Shown: in pieces, positions 14,424 through 21,836 of the stretch
Layout of the letters: each line of letters starts with the position of its first letter
Numbering within the stretch: position 1 is the stretch's first letter
NCBI RefSeq assembly: GCF_001428025.1
Contig: NZ_LMSC01000008.1
Coordinates: 52,031-85,881 of the forward strand
DNA from: Phycicoccus sp. Soil748
GTDB lineage: Bacteria > Actinomycetota > Actinomycetes > Actinomycetales > Dermatophilaceae
DNA: 33,851 nucleotides
Direction of reading: 5' to 3'
The notes under the pieces: generated by a model
Databases searched by the model: none
What the model saw: only the letters and a program-made list of their open reading frames with translations
Told to the model about the DNA's origin: nothing
Made by a program: the position numbers and the translations under genes

Positions 14424-14788
14424 TGACCACTTCCGAGGACGGTGCGGTCCGGGCGCGTGAGCTGCTCGCCGCGGACCGGGCAGCGACGCTGGAACGGCTC
14501 GGCGACCTCGAGGCCGACGTCGCCCTCATCGTCGAGGCGTCCGAGGGCTCGAACGCCGACGACGAGCACGACCCGGAGGGCTCGACCATCGCCTACGAGC
14601 GCGCCCAGACCAGCGCGCTCGCCGAGCAGGCCGTCACCCACCTGCGCGAGATCGCCGCCGCCGTGCAGCGCCTCGACGACGGCACCTACGGCGTGTGCGA
14701 GGTGTGCGGCGACGCCATACCGACGGAGCGCCTCGAGGCGCGGCCCACCGCACGCACCTGCGTGGCGCACGCCGCGCGTCCGCGCTGA
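14423..14788 (+). CDS. DksA/TraR-type zinc-finger protein
   Basis: 121-residue protein. Residues ~10-85 are a charged helical hairpin, and the C-terminal finger is C-E-V-C-GDAIP followed by R-T-C-V-A-H, so the fourth metal ligand is His instead of the usual Cys. DksA-like proteins enter the secondary channel of RNA polymerase and modulate initiation; actinobacterial members are short and mostly unstudied. The helical tip lacks an obvious acidic DxxDxA motif but carries NADDEHDPEGS. Coupled by a one-base overlap to the membrane-protein gene and convergent with copA. Confidence 0.83.
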   Translation: MTTSEDGAVRARELLAADRAATLERLGDLEADVALIVEASEGSNADDEHDPEGSTIAYERAQTSALAEQAVTHLREIAAAVQRLDDGTYGVCEVCGDAIPTERLEARPTARTCVAHAARPR

Positions 14789-14800
14789 GGGGCGTCAGCG
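14783..14800. terminator. Hairpin containing both convergent stop codons (DksA / copA)
   Basis: CGCTGA-GGGGCG-TCAGCG: a perfect six-pair stem in which the two TGA stops of the convergent genes pair with each other. Possible bidirectional terminator. Confidence 0.4.
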
Positions 14801-17044
14801 GAAGGTGCGCAGGCGCAGGCTGTTGGTGACGACGAAGACGGACGACAGCGCCATGGCGCCGCCGGCGAGCATGGGGCTGAGGAGCCCGGCGGCCGCGAGC
14901 GGGATGGCGGCGACGTTGTAGGCGAAGGCCCAGAAGAGGTTGCCGCGGATCGTCCCGAGCGTACGGCGCGCGAGCCGGATCGCGTCGGCGGTCACCCGCA
15001 GGTCGCCGCGGACCAGCGTCAGGTCGCTGGCCTCGATGGCGACGTCGGTACCGGTGCCCATCGCGAGGCCGAGGTCGGCCTGGGCGAGGGCGGCGGCGTC
15101 GTTGACCCCGTCGCCGACCATGGCGACCACGTGCCCCTGCTGCTGGAGCGCCCTGACCACGTCGACCTTGTCCTGGGGGAGGACCTCGGCGGTGACGTCG
15201 TCGATGCCGACCAGCCCGGCGACGTGGCGGGCGGCGCCCTCGTTGTCGCCGGTCAGCAGCACGGGCTCGAGCCCGAGGCGACGCAGCTCGGCGACGGCCT
15301 CGGCCGAGCCCTCCTTGACCGTGTCGGCCACGGTGACCACGCCACGCGCCCGGCCGTCCCAGGCCACCAGCACCGCGGTGGCGCCGCGGGAGTGGGCCGC
15401 CTCCATCGCCGTGGCCAGCTCGTCCGGCAGGACCACCGACCAGTCGGCCAGCAGGCGCGGCCGGCCGACGAGGACGACCCGTCCGTCCACCTGCCCGCGC
15501 ACGCCGAGCCCCTGCTCGTTGGCGAAGTCCTCCACGGCGGGCAGGACTGCCCCGTCGTCGAGGGCCGCGCGCGCTCCGGCGGCGACTGCCCGGGCGACCG
15601 GGTGCTCCGACGCGTCCTCGAGGGCGCCGGCGAAGCGCAGCACCTCGGCCGCGTCCTCCCCGCCCGCGGGGACGACCTCGTCGAGCGTCATGTGCCCGGT
15701 GGTCACGGTGCCGGTCTTGTCGAGCACGACGGTGTCGACGCGGCGGGTGGACTCCAGCACCTCGGGTCCCTTGATGAGGATGCCGAGCTGGGCGCCCCGG
15801 CCGGTGCCGACCATGAGCGCTGTGGGTGTGGCCAGCCCGAGGGCACAGGGGCAGGCGATGATCAGGACCGCGACCGAGGCCGTGAACGCCGCGGTCCAGC
15901 CGGCACCGACCGCGACCCAGAACACCAGCGTCGCGATGGCTAGGGCCATGACGACCGGGACGAACACGCCGGATACCCGGTCGGCGAGCCGCTGCACCTG
16001 GGCCTTGCCGTTCTGGGCGTCCTCCACCAGGCGCGCCATCTGCGCGAGCTGGGTGTCGGCGCCGACCCGGGTGGCGCGCACGACGAGGCGCCCGCCCGCG
16101 TTGACGGTGGCGCCCACGACCTGGCTTCCCGGTCCGACCTCGACCGGCACGGACTCGCCGGTGAGCATCGAGGCGTCCACCGCGGAGGTGCCCTCCTCGA
16201 CCTCGCCGTCGGCGGCGACCTTCTCACCGGGCCGCACGACGAAGCGGGTGCCGACGGCCAGCTCGGACACGGGGACCCGGACCTCCGTCGCCGCGGCTCC
16301 CTCGCCACGCAGCACGGCGACGTCCTTGGCGCCCATCTCCATCAGGGCGCGCAGGGCGGCGCCGGAGCGGCGCTTCGCGCGCGCCTCGGCATACCGACCC
16401 GCGAGCAGGAACGCGGTGACGCCTGCGGCCGCCTCCAGGTAGATGTTGTCCGAGCCGTCGGTGCGCTCGATGGTGAAGCGGAACGGGTGGGTCATGCCCG
16501 GCATGCCGGCGGTGCCGAAGAACAGGGCGTAGAGCGACCAGCCGAACGCGGCCAAAGTGCCGACGGACACCAGGGTGTCCATGGTGGTCTGGCCGTGGCG
16601 GAGGTTGGCCCACGCCGCCCGGTGGAACGGCAGCCCGCCCCACACGACGACCGGGGCGGCAAGGGTCAGGGACGCCCACTGCCAGTAGCGGAACTGCAGA
16701 GCGGGCACCATGGCCATCGCGACCACGGGGACCGCGAGCAGCACCGACACCAGGAGCCGTTGCCGCAGCGCGGCCGTGGGGTCCGGCTCGGTACCCGGCG
16801 TGCCCTCGCCTTCGGTGGCCTCGGTGGGCTGCGGCTCCGGGGGCAGCTCGGCGGTGTACCCGGTCTTCTCCACGGTGGCCACGAGGTCGGCCGGCGTGAG
16901 GGTCTCGGGGAAGGTGACCTTCGCCTTCGCGGTGCTGTAGTTGACCGTCGCGGTGACGCCGTCCAGCTTGTTGAGCTTCTTCTCGATCCGGGCGGCGCAG
17001 GAGGCGCAGGTCATGCCGCCGATGACGAGCTCGACGTCGGTCAT
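14795..17044 (-). CDS. copA: Copper-exporting P1B-type ATPase
   Basis: 749-residue membrane pump that exports Cu(I). One N-terminal HMA domain with C13-x2-C16 (GGMTCASC) is followed by a linker rich in Glu/Pro/Thr and then the ATPase core: TGES near 295, the CPC ion motif C398-P-C400 in helix 6, phosphorylated Asp442 in DKTGT, the ATP-binding HP motif (SEHPVA), TGDN and [11 protein letters not shown]. The last helices carry YN and MxxSS-type motifs ([18 protein letters not shown]), which mark the copper subgroup rather than zinc or cadmium pumps. ATG 17044 is seven bases after copZ. It is controlled with copZ by CsoR from the promoter at 17637-17664. Confidence 0.95.
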   Translation of the reverse strand: MTDVELVIGGMTCASCAARIEKKLNKLDGVTATVNYSTAKAKVTFPETLTPADLVATVEKTGYTAELPPEPQPTEATEGEGTPGTEPDPTAALRQRLLVSVLLAVPVVAMAMVPALQFRYWQWASLTLAAPVVVWGGLPFHRAAWANLRHGQTTMDTLVSVGTLAAFGWSLYALFFGTAGMPGMTHPFRFTIERTDGSDNIYLEAAAGVTAFLLAGRYAEARAKRRSGAALRALMEMGAKDVAVLRGEGAAATEVRVPVSELAVGTRFVVRPGEKVAADGEVEEGTSAVDASMLTGESVPVEVGPGSQVVGATVNAGGRLVVRATRVGADTQLAQMARLVEDAQNGKAQVQRLADRVSGVFVPVVMALAIATLVFWVAVGAGWTAAFTASVAVLIIACPCALGLATPTALMVGTGRGAQLGILIKGPEVLESTRRVDTVVLDKTGTVTTGHMTLDEVVPAGGEDAAEVLRFAGALEDASEHPVARAVAAGARAALDDGAVLPAVEDFANEQGLGVRGQVDGRVVLVGRPRLLADWSVVLPDELATAMEAAHSRGATAVLVAWDGRARGVVTVADTVKEGSAEAVAELRRLGLEPVLLTGDNEGAARHVAGLVGIDDVTAEVLPQDKVDVVRALQQQGHVVAMVGDGVNDAAALAQADLGLAMGTGTDVAIEASDLTLVRGDLRVTADAIRLARRTLGTIRGNLFWAFAYNVAAIPLAAAGLLSPMLAGGAMALSSVFVVTNSLRLRTFR

Positions 17045-17051
17045 GGCGCCA

Positions 17052-17270
17052 TCACCGCGCCAGGCTGTAGTCGCCCGCCTCGTCGAGGGCGGACGTCACC
17101 TCGGCCGGGGTGAGCTCGCGGTCGGCCTCGACCGTCACGGCGGACGTGCCGCCGGCCACGAGGTCGACCTGCACGTCGCTGACGCCGTCGAGGGCCTTGA
17201 GCTCCTCGGTGACCGCGCTCGCGCAGTGGCCGCAGGTCATGCCGACGACATCGAAGGTCTGGGTGCTCAT
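17052..17270 (-). CDS. copZ: Copper chaperone (HMA domain)
   Basis: 72-residue single heavy-metal-associated domain with the metal motif GMTCGHC near residues 10-16, carrying Cu(I) to CopA in the cytoplasm. Length and ferredoxin-like pattern are standard for CopZ. A GAGGAG sequence stands five bases before the ATG. It is the middle gene of the csoR-copZ-copA operon, 60 bases after csoR and seven before copA. Confidence 0.93.
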   Translation of the reverse strand: MSTQTFDVVGMTCGHCASAVTEELKALDGVSDVQVDLVAGGTSAVTVEADRELTPAEVTSALDEAGDYSLAR

Positions 17271-17330
17271 GGGGTTCTCCTCGGGTTCGTGGTGGTCATG
17301 GATGGCTCTGGCTGGATCGTGCGCCGGGGC

Positions 17331-17630
17331 TCAGGAGCGCACGAGGCGCGCGATGGCGGCGGACGCCTCCTGCACCTTCTCCTGCGCCTCCGGCCCGCCC
17401 CTCCTGGCGGCGTCGACGACGCAGTGGGCGAGGTGCTCCTCGAGCAGCTCGAGCGAGAACGACTGCAGGGCCTTGGTCGCGGCCGACACCTGGGTGAGGA
17501 TGTCGATGCAGTACTGGTCCTCCTCGACCATCCGCTGCAGGCCGCGGACCTGCCCCTCGACCCGGCGCAGCCGCTTGAGGTGGCTGTCCTTCTCGGAGTG
17601 GTAGCCGGGCTGGGTGTCGCTCACGGTCAT
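17331..17630 (-). CDS. csoR: Copper-sensing repressor CsoR
   Basis: 99-residue all-helical repressor that leaves DNA when it binds Cu(I). The C-H-C ligand set is intact: C41 (DQYCIDIL), H66 and C70 (EEHLAHC). The helix-1 DNA/oligomer region KRLRRVEGQVRGLQRM is characteristic of the CsoR/RcnR/FrmR family, and the Cys-His-Cys pattern favours copper over nickel or formaldehyde sensing. ATG 17630 is six bases downstream of a TATGGT -10 box, so the mRNA is probably leaderless. First gene of the copper operon and autoregulated through the operator in its promoter. Confidence 0.94.
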   Translation of the reverse strand: MTVSDTQPGYHSEKDSHLKRLRRVEGQVRGLQRMVEEDQYCIDILTQVSAATKALQSFSLELLEEHLAHCVVDAARRGGPEAQEKVQEASAAIARLVRS

Positions 17631-17636
17631 GCCAAC

Positions 17637-17664
17637 ACCATACCCCCCTATGGTATTTCTGCAA
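17637..17664 (-). promoter_or_regulatory. csoR-copZ-copA promoter
   Basis: On the minus strand: -35 TTGCAG (17664-17659), a 16-base spacer, -10 TATGGT (17642-17637), then six bases and the csoR ATG. The six-base distance predicts a leaderless mRNA. Confidence 0.7.
17640..17656. promoter_or_regulatory. CsoR operator
   Basis: ATACC-CCCCTAT-GGTAT, an inverted repeat with a G/C-rich centre, the pattern known for CsoR sites. It overlaps the -10 box and fills the spacer of the promoter. A shifted dyad CCATA-N6-TATGG (17638-17653) overlaps it. Confidence 0.72.
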
Positions 17665-17674
17665 TAGCCGGGAA

Positions 17675-17715
17675 CGACGAAGCGCCGCTCCCGTGGTCGG
17701 GGCGGCGCTTCGTCG
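17675..17715 (-). terminator. Strong hairpin terminator downstream of the D-amino-acid dehydrogenase gene
   Basis: CGACGAAGCGCCGC pairs perfectly with GCGGCGCTTCGTCG, and inside it CCCG pairs with CGGG around a TGGT loop: an 18-pair stem with one bulged T. It begins 18 bases after the dehydrogenase stop and shields the copper promoter from read-through. Confidence 0.75.
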
Positions 17716-17733
17716 ACGTGCTGGTGGAGCCGG

Positions 17734-19011
17734 TCAGCGCATGGGGTCGAACGGGCGCAGCTGGTCGACCTGCTTGCCGGTGACGATCGCCTGCGCGAGC
17801 AGGCGCCCGGTGACCGGGCCGAGGGTGATGCCCCACATCCCGTGACCACCGGCGGCGAAGACGCGGGGCGACTTGGTGGCGCCGACGAGCGGCAGGCCGT
17901 CGACGGTGCAGGGGCGCGAGCCCACCCACTCGTCGTGGCGGTGGTCCAGGTCGGCGCCACGCAGCAGCGGGCGGGCGGCCTCGGCGATGGCGCTGATGCG
18001 GCGCTGGTCGAGGGCGGCCTCGGGCTTGCGGAACTCCATCATCCCCGCGACGCGCAGGCGGTCGCCGATCGGCGTGCAGGCGACCCGCTGGGCCGGGAAG
18101 TAGACGGGGCCGTTGGGGACGTGGTCGATCTCGACGGAGAAGGAGTAGCCGCGGCCGGCCTGGACGACGTTCTTCACGCCGAACCTGCGGGCCAGCTTGC
18201 CGAGCCACGCACCCGTCGCGAGGACGGCGGCGTCGAACTCCTCGACCGAGCCCTCGGCGGTGGTGACGACGACCCCGTTACCGGTGTCGCGGATGTCGGA
18301 GACCGTGGCGGCGTCGAGGATCTTGCCGCCGCGGGCCTTCACCGAGTCGGCGAGCGCGTGGACGTAGGAGCCCGGGTCGACGAAGCGCTGGCCCTTGAGC
18401 AGGATGGCCGCGCCGATCTCGTCGGACAGGCTCGGCTCGATGGCGCGGGCCTGGTCGCCGGTGAGCGCTTCGAACTCGATGGACTGCCCTGCGGCGTGGA
18501 TGTGCTCGATCTCCTCGAGCAGGGTGACGCGCTCGGCCTCGGTGCGGTAGGACGCGAGGAACGACTTGGCCTCACGGGTGTCGGCCTGGACGCCGCCCGC
18601 CTTGAGAAGGTCGAAGCTCTCCAGCGACAGGTCGTTGACGGGCACGAGCGCACCCATGGCCTTCTTCCAGGCCTTCATCGTGGAGTTCTTCGTGAACCCG
18701 GTGACGAACTTGAGGAACTTGGGGTCGGCGCTCGGCGGCACGTAGACCGGCGAGGACGGCGACAGCACCGCGCGGATCCCGTACTTGAGGACTGCGGGCT
18801 CGGGCAGCGGGGTCGCGATGCCCGGCGTCAGCCAGCCGGCGTTGCCCCAGGAGGAGCCGGCGGCGACACCCTCACGGTCGAGGACGGTCACCTCCACACC
18901 CTGCTCCTGGAGGAACCAGGCGGTGGACAGGCCCACCATGCCGGCGCCGACGACGGCGACGCGCTGGGGGACGGGGAGACCGGCGGCGGTGACGGTGCGC
19001 GAGGAGGACAT
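17734..19011 (-). CDS. D-amino-acid dehydrogenase, DadA-like FAD oxidoreductase
   Basis: 425-residue flavoenzyme of the DAO family that oxidatively deaminates D-amino acids to 2-oxo acids, passing electrons to the respiratory chain. The FAD motif G22-x-G24-x2-G27 (AVVGAGMVGLSTAWFL) is close to the N-terminus, followed by REGVAAGSSWGNAGWLTPG, which is typical for DadA. The C-terminal FAD motif is FAAGGHGMWGITLGPVTGRL. Length matches DadA (about 415-435). It diverges from a PucR-type regulator over a 103-base region with two palindromes, so that regulator probably controls it. Other substrates (glycine-like or proline-like amines) cannot be excluded. No clear ribosome site precedes ATG 19011. 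Confidence 0.87.
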   Translation of the reverse strand: MSSSRTVTAAGLPVPQRVAVVGAGMVGLSTAWFLQEQGVEVTVLDREGVAAGSSWGNAGWLTPGIATPLPEPAVLKYGIRAVLSPSSPVYVPPSADPKFLKFVTGFTKNSTMKAWKKAMGALVPVNDLSLESFDLLKAGGVQADTREAKSFLASYRTEAERVTLLEEIEHIHAAGQSIEFEALTGDQARAIEPSLSDEIGAAILLKGQRFVDPGSYVHALADSVKARGGKILDAATVSDIRDTGNGVVVTTAEGSVEEFDAAVLATGAWLGKLARRFGVKNVVQAGRGYSFSVEIDHVPNGPVYFPAQRVACTPIGDRLRVAGMMEFRKPEAALDQRRISAIAEAARPLLRGADLDHRHDEWVGSRPCTVDGLPLVGATKSPRVFAAGGHGMWGITLGPVTGRLLAQAIVTGKQVDQLRPFDPMR

Positions 19012-19045
19012 GATCCGATGGTCCCGACTGGTCGGCGGGTTCGCA

Positions 19046-19055
19046 CTGGGCCCAG
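19046..19055. promoter_or_regulatory. 10-bp palindrome in the dadA-like/pucR-like divergent region
   Basis: CTGGGCCCAG, in the middle of the divergent region; candidate regulator site. Confidence 0.35.
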
Positions 19056-19079
19056 AGCACAGATCCGAAGGCAGCATTG

Positions 19080-19092
19080 GTGCCTTGGGCAC
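19080..19092. promoter_or_regulatory. Inverted repeat upstream of the PucR-type gene
   Basis: GTGCC-TTG-GGCAC, a perfect 13-base dyad ten bases before the CATGCT -10-like box (19103-19108), which itself is six bases before GTG 19115. A good candidate operator for autoregulation. Confidence 0.4.
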
Positions 19093-19114
19093 AAGTGGGT
19101 GGCATGCTGGGACC

Positions 19115-20650
19115 GTGCTCCTCGTCGCCGACCTGACCGCCACGCTGGCCGGGCTGCTCACCCTCGCGGTGGACCGTGCCGGGGCTGAGGTCGACGACCT
19201 GACCATCGCCGAGCCGGTGCACGGGGTGGTGGGGCAGTCGCGCGACCTCGTGCTCGGCGTGGGGATCGAGACCGTCGAGCAGGCCGTCGAGCTGGTGCGC
19301 GCCTCCGCGGCGCAGCAGGCCGGTGGCGTGGTGCTGCGCCGGGGGCTGGCGGGGCGGCGGGCGGTGCGGGACCGGGCCCGGCGCGACGGCATCGCGCTCG
19401 TCGGCCTGGCCGAGCAGGCGTCCTGGGCGCACGTCGTCTGGCTGCTGCGCGGGGTGCTCGACCGCGCCACGACCTCGGGCGGCGACCGGCGCACGGACGC
19501 CCCCGTCCAGGACGACCTCTTCGCGCTCGCGGACGCCGCCGCGGCCCTCGTCGACGCCCCGGTCACCATCGAGGACGCACAGTCCCGGGTGCTCGCCTAC
19601 TCCTCCCGCCAGGACGTGACCGACCCTGCCCGCGTCTCCACGATCGTGGGCCGGCGGGTGCCCGAGGAGGTGCTGGCCAGCCTGCGCGCCCGCGGGGTGT
19701 TCCGCCGCCTGGCCCGCTCGGACGAGCCGGTCTTCGTGCCCGCCGACCCCAACGGCACGCTGCCGCGCCTCGTGGTGCCGGTGCGTGCCGGCGGTGAGTG
19801 GCTCGGCTCCATCTGGGCCGTCGTCCAGGAGAGGCCGCCCGCCGCGCTCGTGGCCGAGCTCGTGCAGACGTCCTCCGTGGTGGCCCTGCACCTGCTGCGC
19901 CTGCGGGCCCAGGCCGACCTCTCGCGCCGGGTGGCGGCCGACCGCCTGCGCGGGGTGCTGTCGGGCAGCACGGCCGGCGCCGGGTCCTGGCTCCCCCCGG
20001 GACCGTGGCGCGTGGTCCACCTGGGCGGGGAGGGCGGCGCCACGCGTCTGCTCGACCTCTGGGAGTCCGTGTCGCGACGCCATGCGTGGAACCAGCCCCT
20101 GCTGGCGGACCTCGACGGCCGTGCGTATGCCGTGGTACGGGACGCCGAGGACGGGTCCCCGGGCACGTGGGGGTGGCTCTCGACCGTGGTGGAGCAGGCC
20201 CGTGGAGAGGGCCTCGTGCTCACGGCCCGAGCCGGTCGCCCCGCGCGCACGCCTGGCGAGCTGGAGCGCTCCACGGCAGAGGCGCTGGAGGCCGGCCGGG
20301 TCGCCGACCCCGTGGTCACGGCCGTGGTCCACGAGGACGTCTGGGCGCAGGTGACGGTGGCCCGGGCCGCGGCGACACTGCGCGAGGGTGACGTCCTCGG
20401 TCCGCTGGCGGTCCTGCAGGCGCACGACGACGCGCACAGCAGCGACCACCTGCGGACGCTGGTGGCGTGGTTGGACCACCCAGGGGCGCCGGGGCGCGCG
20501 GCGCGGGCCATCCACGTGCACCCCAACACGCTGCGCTACCGGATGAACCGCATCGCCGACCTCGCCGGCCTCGACCTCGACGACCCGGTGGTGCGGCTCG
20601 CGGTGCGCCTGCAGCTGGCCGCCCTCCTCGACGTGCCGACATCCGGCTGA
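19115..20650 (+). CDS. PucR-family transcriptional regulator
   Basis: 511 residues. An N-terminal PucR-type sensory domain (about 1-110) is followed by a GAF/CdaR-like region (about 130-270, with PVTIEDAQSRVLAYSS and VVPVRAGGEWLGSIW) and the C-terminal HTH_30 domain, whose recognition segment is IHVHPNTLRYRMNRI. PucR/CdaR proteins usually activate or repress catabolism genes next to them, for purines, sugar acids, proline or amino acids. Here the divergent neighbour is a D-amino-acid dehydrogenase gene, so an amino-acid inducer is likely. The GTG start is leaderless-like. Convergent with the cupin gene, with four bases between stops. Confidence 0.87.
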   Translation: MLLVADLTATLAGLLTLAVDRAGAEVDDLTIAEPVHGVVGQSRDLVLGVGIETVEQAVELVRASAAQQAGGVVLRRGLAGRRAVRDRARRDGIALVGLAEQASWAHVVWLLRGVLDRATTSGGDRRTDAPVQDDLFALADAAAALVDAPVTIEDAQSRVLAYSSRQDVTDPARVSTIVGRRVPEEVLASLRARGVFRRLARSDEPVFVPADPNGTLPRLVVPVRAGGEWLGSIWAVVQERPPAALVAELVQTSSVVALHLLRLRAQADLSRRVAADRLRGVLSGSTAGAGSWLPPGPWRVVHLGGEGGATRLLDLWESVSRRHAWNQPLLADLDGRAYAVVRDAEDGSPGTWGWLSTVVEQARGEGLVLTARAGRPARTPGELERSTAEALEAGRVADPVVTAVVHEDVWAQVTVARAAATLREGDVLGPLAVLQAHDDAHSSDHLRTLVAWLDHPGAPGRAARAIHVHPNTLRYRMNRIADLAGLDLDDPVVRLAVRLQLAALLDVPTSG

Positions 20651-20654
20651 GGCG

Positions 20655-21146
20655 TCAGTCCTCGACCCAGTGGTTGTCGTGGTGGCGCATGAACTCGTCG
20701 CGCTCGGCGTCCGTCATGGTCTCGCCGGCCGCCGCGCGCGCCAGCCCCTCGAAGTACGCCTCGCGAGGAGCGCCGGGGGCGAAGTGGAGCAGCATCGACG
20801 CAGCCCCCGCCTCGTTCCGGAAGCCGTGCAGCCCACCGGCCGGCACGTGGACGAAGTCGCCGGGCCGCGTGGTGTTCCAGCGCTTCCCGTCGTAGATGCT
20901 GACCTCCCCGCCCAGGACGTAGAAGGACTCGGTCAGGGTCTTGTGGAAGTGCGCGTCCGGGCCGCTGCGAGGCCCCGCGAAGTCCCAGTGGTAGAGCCCG
21001 TAGGTCCGTCCGGTCGACTCGCCGGTCGCGAGGTACCGGACCCGGTTGCCGTTGGGGTAGACCACGTCCGGCGGCGAGTCGGCAGCCAGCAGCCACGCGC
21101 TGACCTCACCGGTCGCACGGTCGTAGATCGGGGGCGGGTAGCTCAT
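20655..21146 (-). CDS. Cupin-domain protein
   Basis: 163-residue beta-barrel protein. Cupin motif 1 is visible as DAHFHKTLTESFYVLGGEVS and motif 2 as PGDFVHVPAGGLHGFRN, each carrying His/Glu residues for a metal. The C-terminal ~40 residues (REAYFEGLARAAAG, MTDAERDEFMRHHD) are a helical tail often found in cupin proteins whose role is not known. ATG 21146 fits the start MSYPPPIYDRATGE; an in-frame GTG at 21191 would add 15 residues that do not look conserved. It lies downstream of the marR-type gene on the same strand, but a strong hairpin separates them. Confidence 0.8.
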   Translation of the reverse strand: MSYPPPIYDRATGEVSAWLLAADSPPDVVYPNGNRVRYLATGESTGRTYGLYHWDFAGPRSGPDAHFHKTLTESFYVLGGEVSIYDGKRWNTTRPGDFVHVPAGGLHGFRNEAGAASMLLHFAPGAPREAYFEGLARAAAGETMTDAERDEFMRHHDNHWVED

Positions 21147-21193
21147 CGCGCCATCCCAGCGGGTGCGGCGGACGACGGCAAGGGGTTTCACGC

Positions 21194-21234
21194 CCCTACG
21201 TCACTGAGCGCACAACGCGCTCAGTGACGTAGGG
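21194..21234 (-). terminator. 18-bp perfect inverted repeat, likely terminator of the MarR-type gene
   Basis: CCCTACGTCACTGAGCGC, loop ACAAC, then the exact reverse complement. It starts 22 bases after the regulator stop on the minus strand and ends 48 bases before the cupin ATG. Actinobacterial terminators often lack a T tract, as here. It is symmetrical, so it could also act on plus-strand transcripts. Confidence 0.65.
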
Positions 21235-21255
21235 CGCTCTGGCCGTGAGGTGGTG

Positions 21256-21711
21256 TCAGGTGCCGGCGGGGGCGGGCAGCCGGCCGAGGGCGTCGACGAG
21301 GGGAGCCAGCTCGGGGACGTCCGCCGCGGACCGCAGCGCCTCCTCGAGCACCTGGTGGTGGGTGGGGCGCGCCTCGTCGAGCAGGGTCGACCCTGCGGCG
21401 GTCAGCTCGGTGTAGATGCCGCGCCGGTCGTCGGCACACAGGATGCGGGTGAGCAGGCCCCGGTCCTCGAGGCGGTTGACCAGGCGGGTCGCGGCACTGC
21501 TCGACAGCGCGGCCGCACGTGCCAGCTGGGTCATCCGCAGGTGCCAGCCGTCCTGGCGGGAGAGGGCGTCGAGCACGGTGAACTCCACGACGGAGAGCCC
21601 GAACCGCGTGGACAGCTCGCGTTCGAGGGCCGCCTCGATGTGCCCGTGGAGCGCGGCGAGGGTCCGCCACCCCTGGGCGCGGACCTCGACGGCGTCATCG
21701 GCGATTCCCAT
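21256..21711 (-). CDS. MarR-family transcriptional regulator
   Basis: 151-residue winged-helix repressor. The fold is readable: helices 1-2 (HIEAALERELSTRFGLSVVEF), the recognition region LRMTQLARAAALSSSAATRLVNRLEDRGLL and the wing ILCADDRRGIYTELTAAG. The DDRR wing is typical of MarR/SlyA. It diverges from a DHA1 efflux pump over 125 bases and most likely represses both genes until a toxic ligand binds. ATG 21711 is six bases after a TACGAT -10 box, so the mRNA is probably leaderless. Confidence 0.92.
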   Translation of the reverse strand: MGIADDAVEVRAQGWRTLAALHGHIEAALERELSTRFGLSVVEFTVLDALSRQDGWHLRMTQLARAAALSSSAATRLVNRLEDRGLLTRILCADDRRGIYTELTAAGSTLLDEARPTHHQVLEEALRSAADVPELAPLVDALGRLPAPAGT

Positions 21712-21717
21712 GGCCCC

Positions 21718-21723
21718 ATCGTA
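21718..21723 (-). promoter_or_regulatory. Leaderless-type -10 box of the MarR-type gene
   Basis: Minus-strand TACGAT, six bases (GGGGCC), then ATG 21711. Confidence 0.55.
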
Positions 21724-21745
21724 ACGGGCTTTTGCAATAACCCGC

Positions 21746-21794
21746 GTATGCAACTAACTTGATGCGTGCGCTGGTAGTTGCACACGCTGCATAC
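21746..21794. promoter_or_regulatory. Candidate MarR operator region between marR-type and efflux genes
   Basis: The perfect inverted repeat TGCAACTA (21749-21756) / TAGTTGCA (21775-21782) is nested in a second one, GTATGCA (21746-21752) / TGCATAC (21788-21794). A/T content is unusually high for the window. Symmetry and position between the two divergent genes fit a MarR-type binding site. Confidence 0.55.
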
Positions 21795-21836
21795 CTGCGC
21801 AGGAAACCTGCTCCGTCCACCGAAGGAACGTCCCCG

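Noticed and set aside
21194-21234. Reading the 18-bp inverted repeat as an insertion-sequence or phage attachment remnant
   Set aside because: No transposase, integrase, target duplication or tRNA is near; a terminator explains it more simply.
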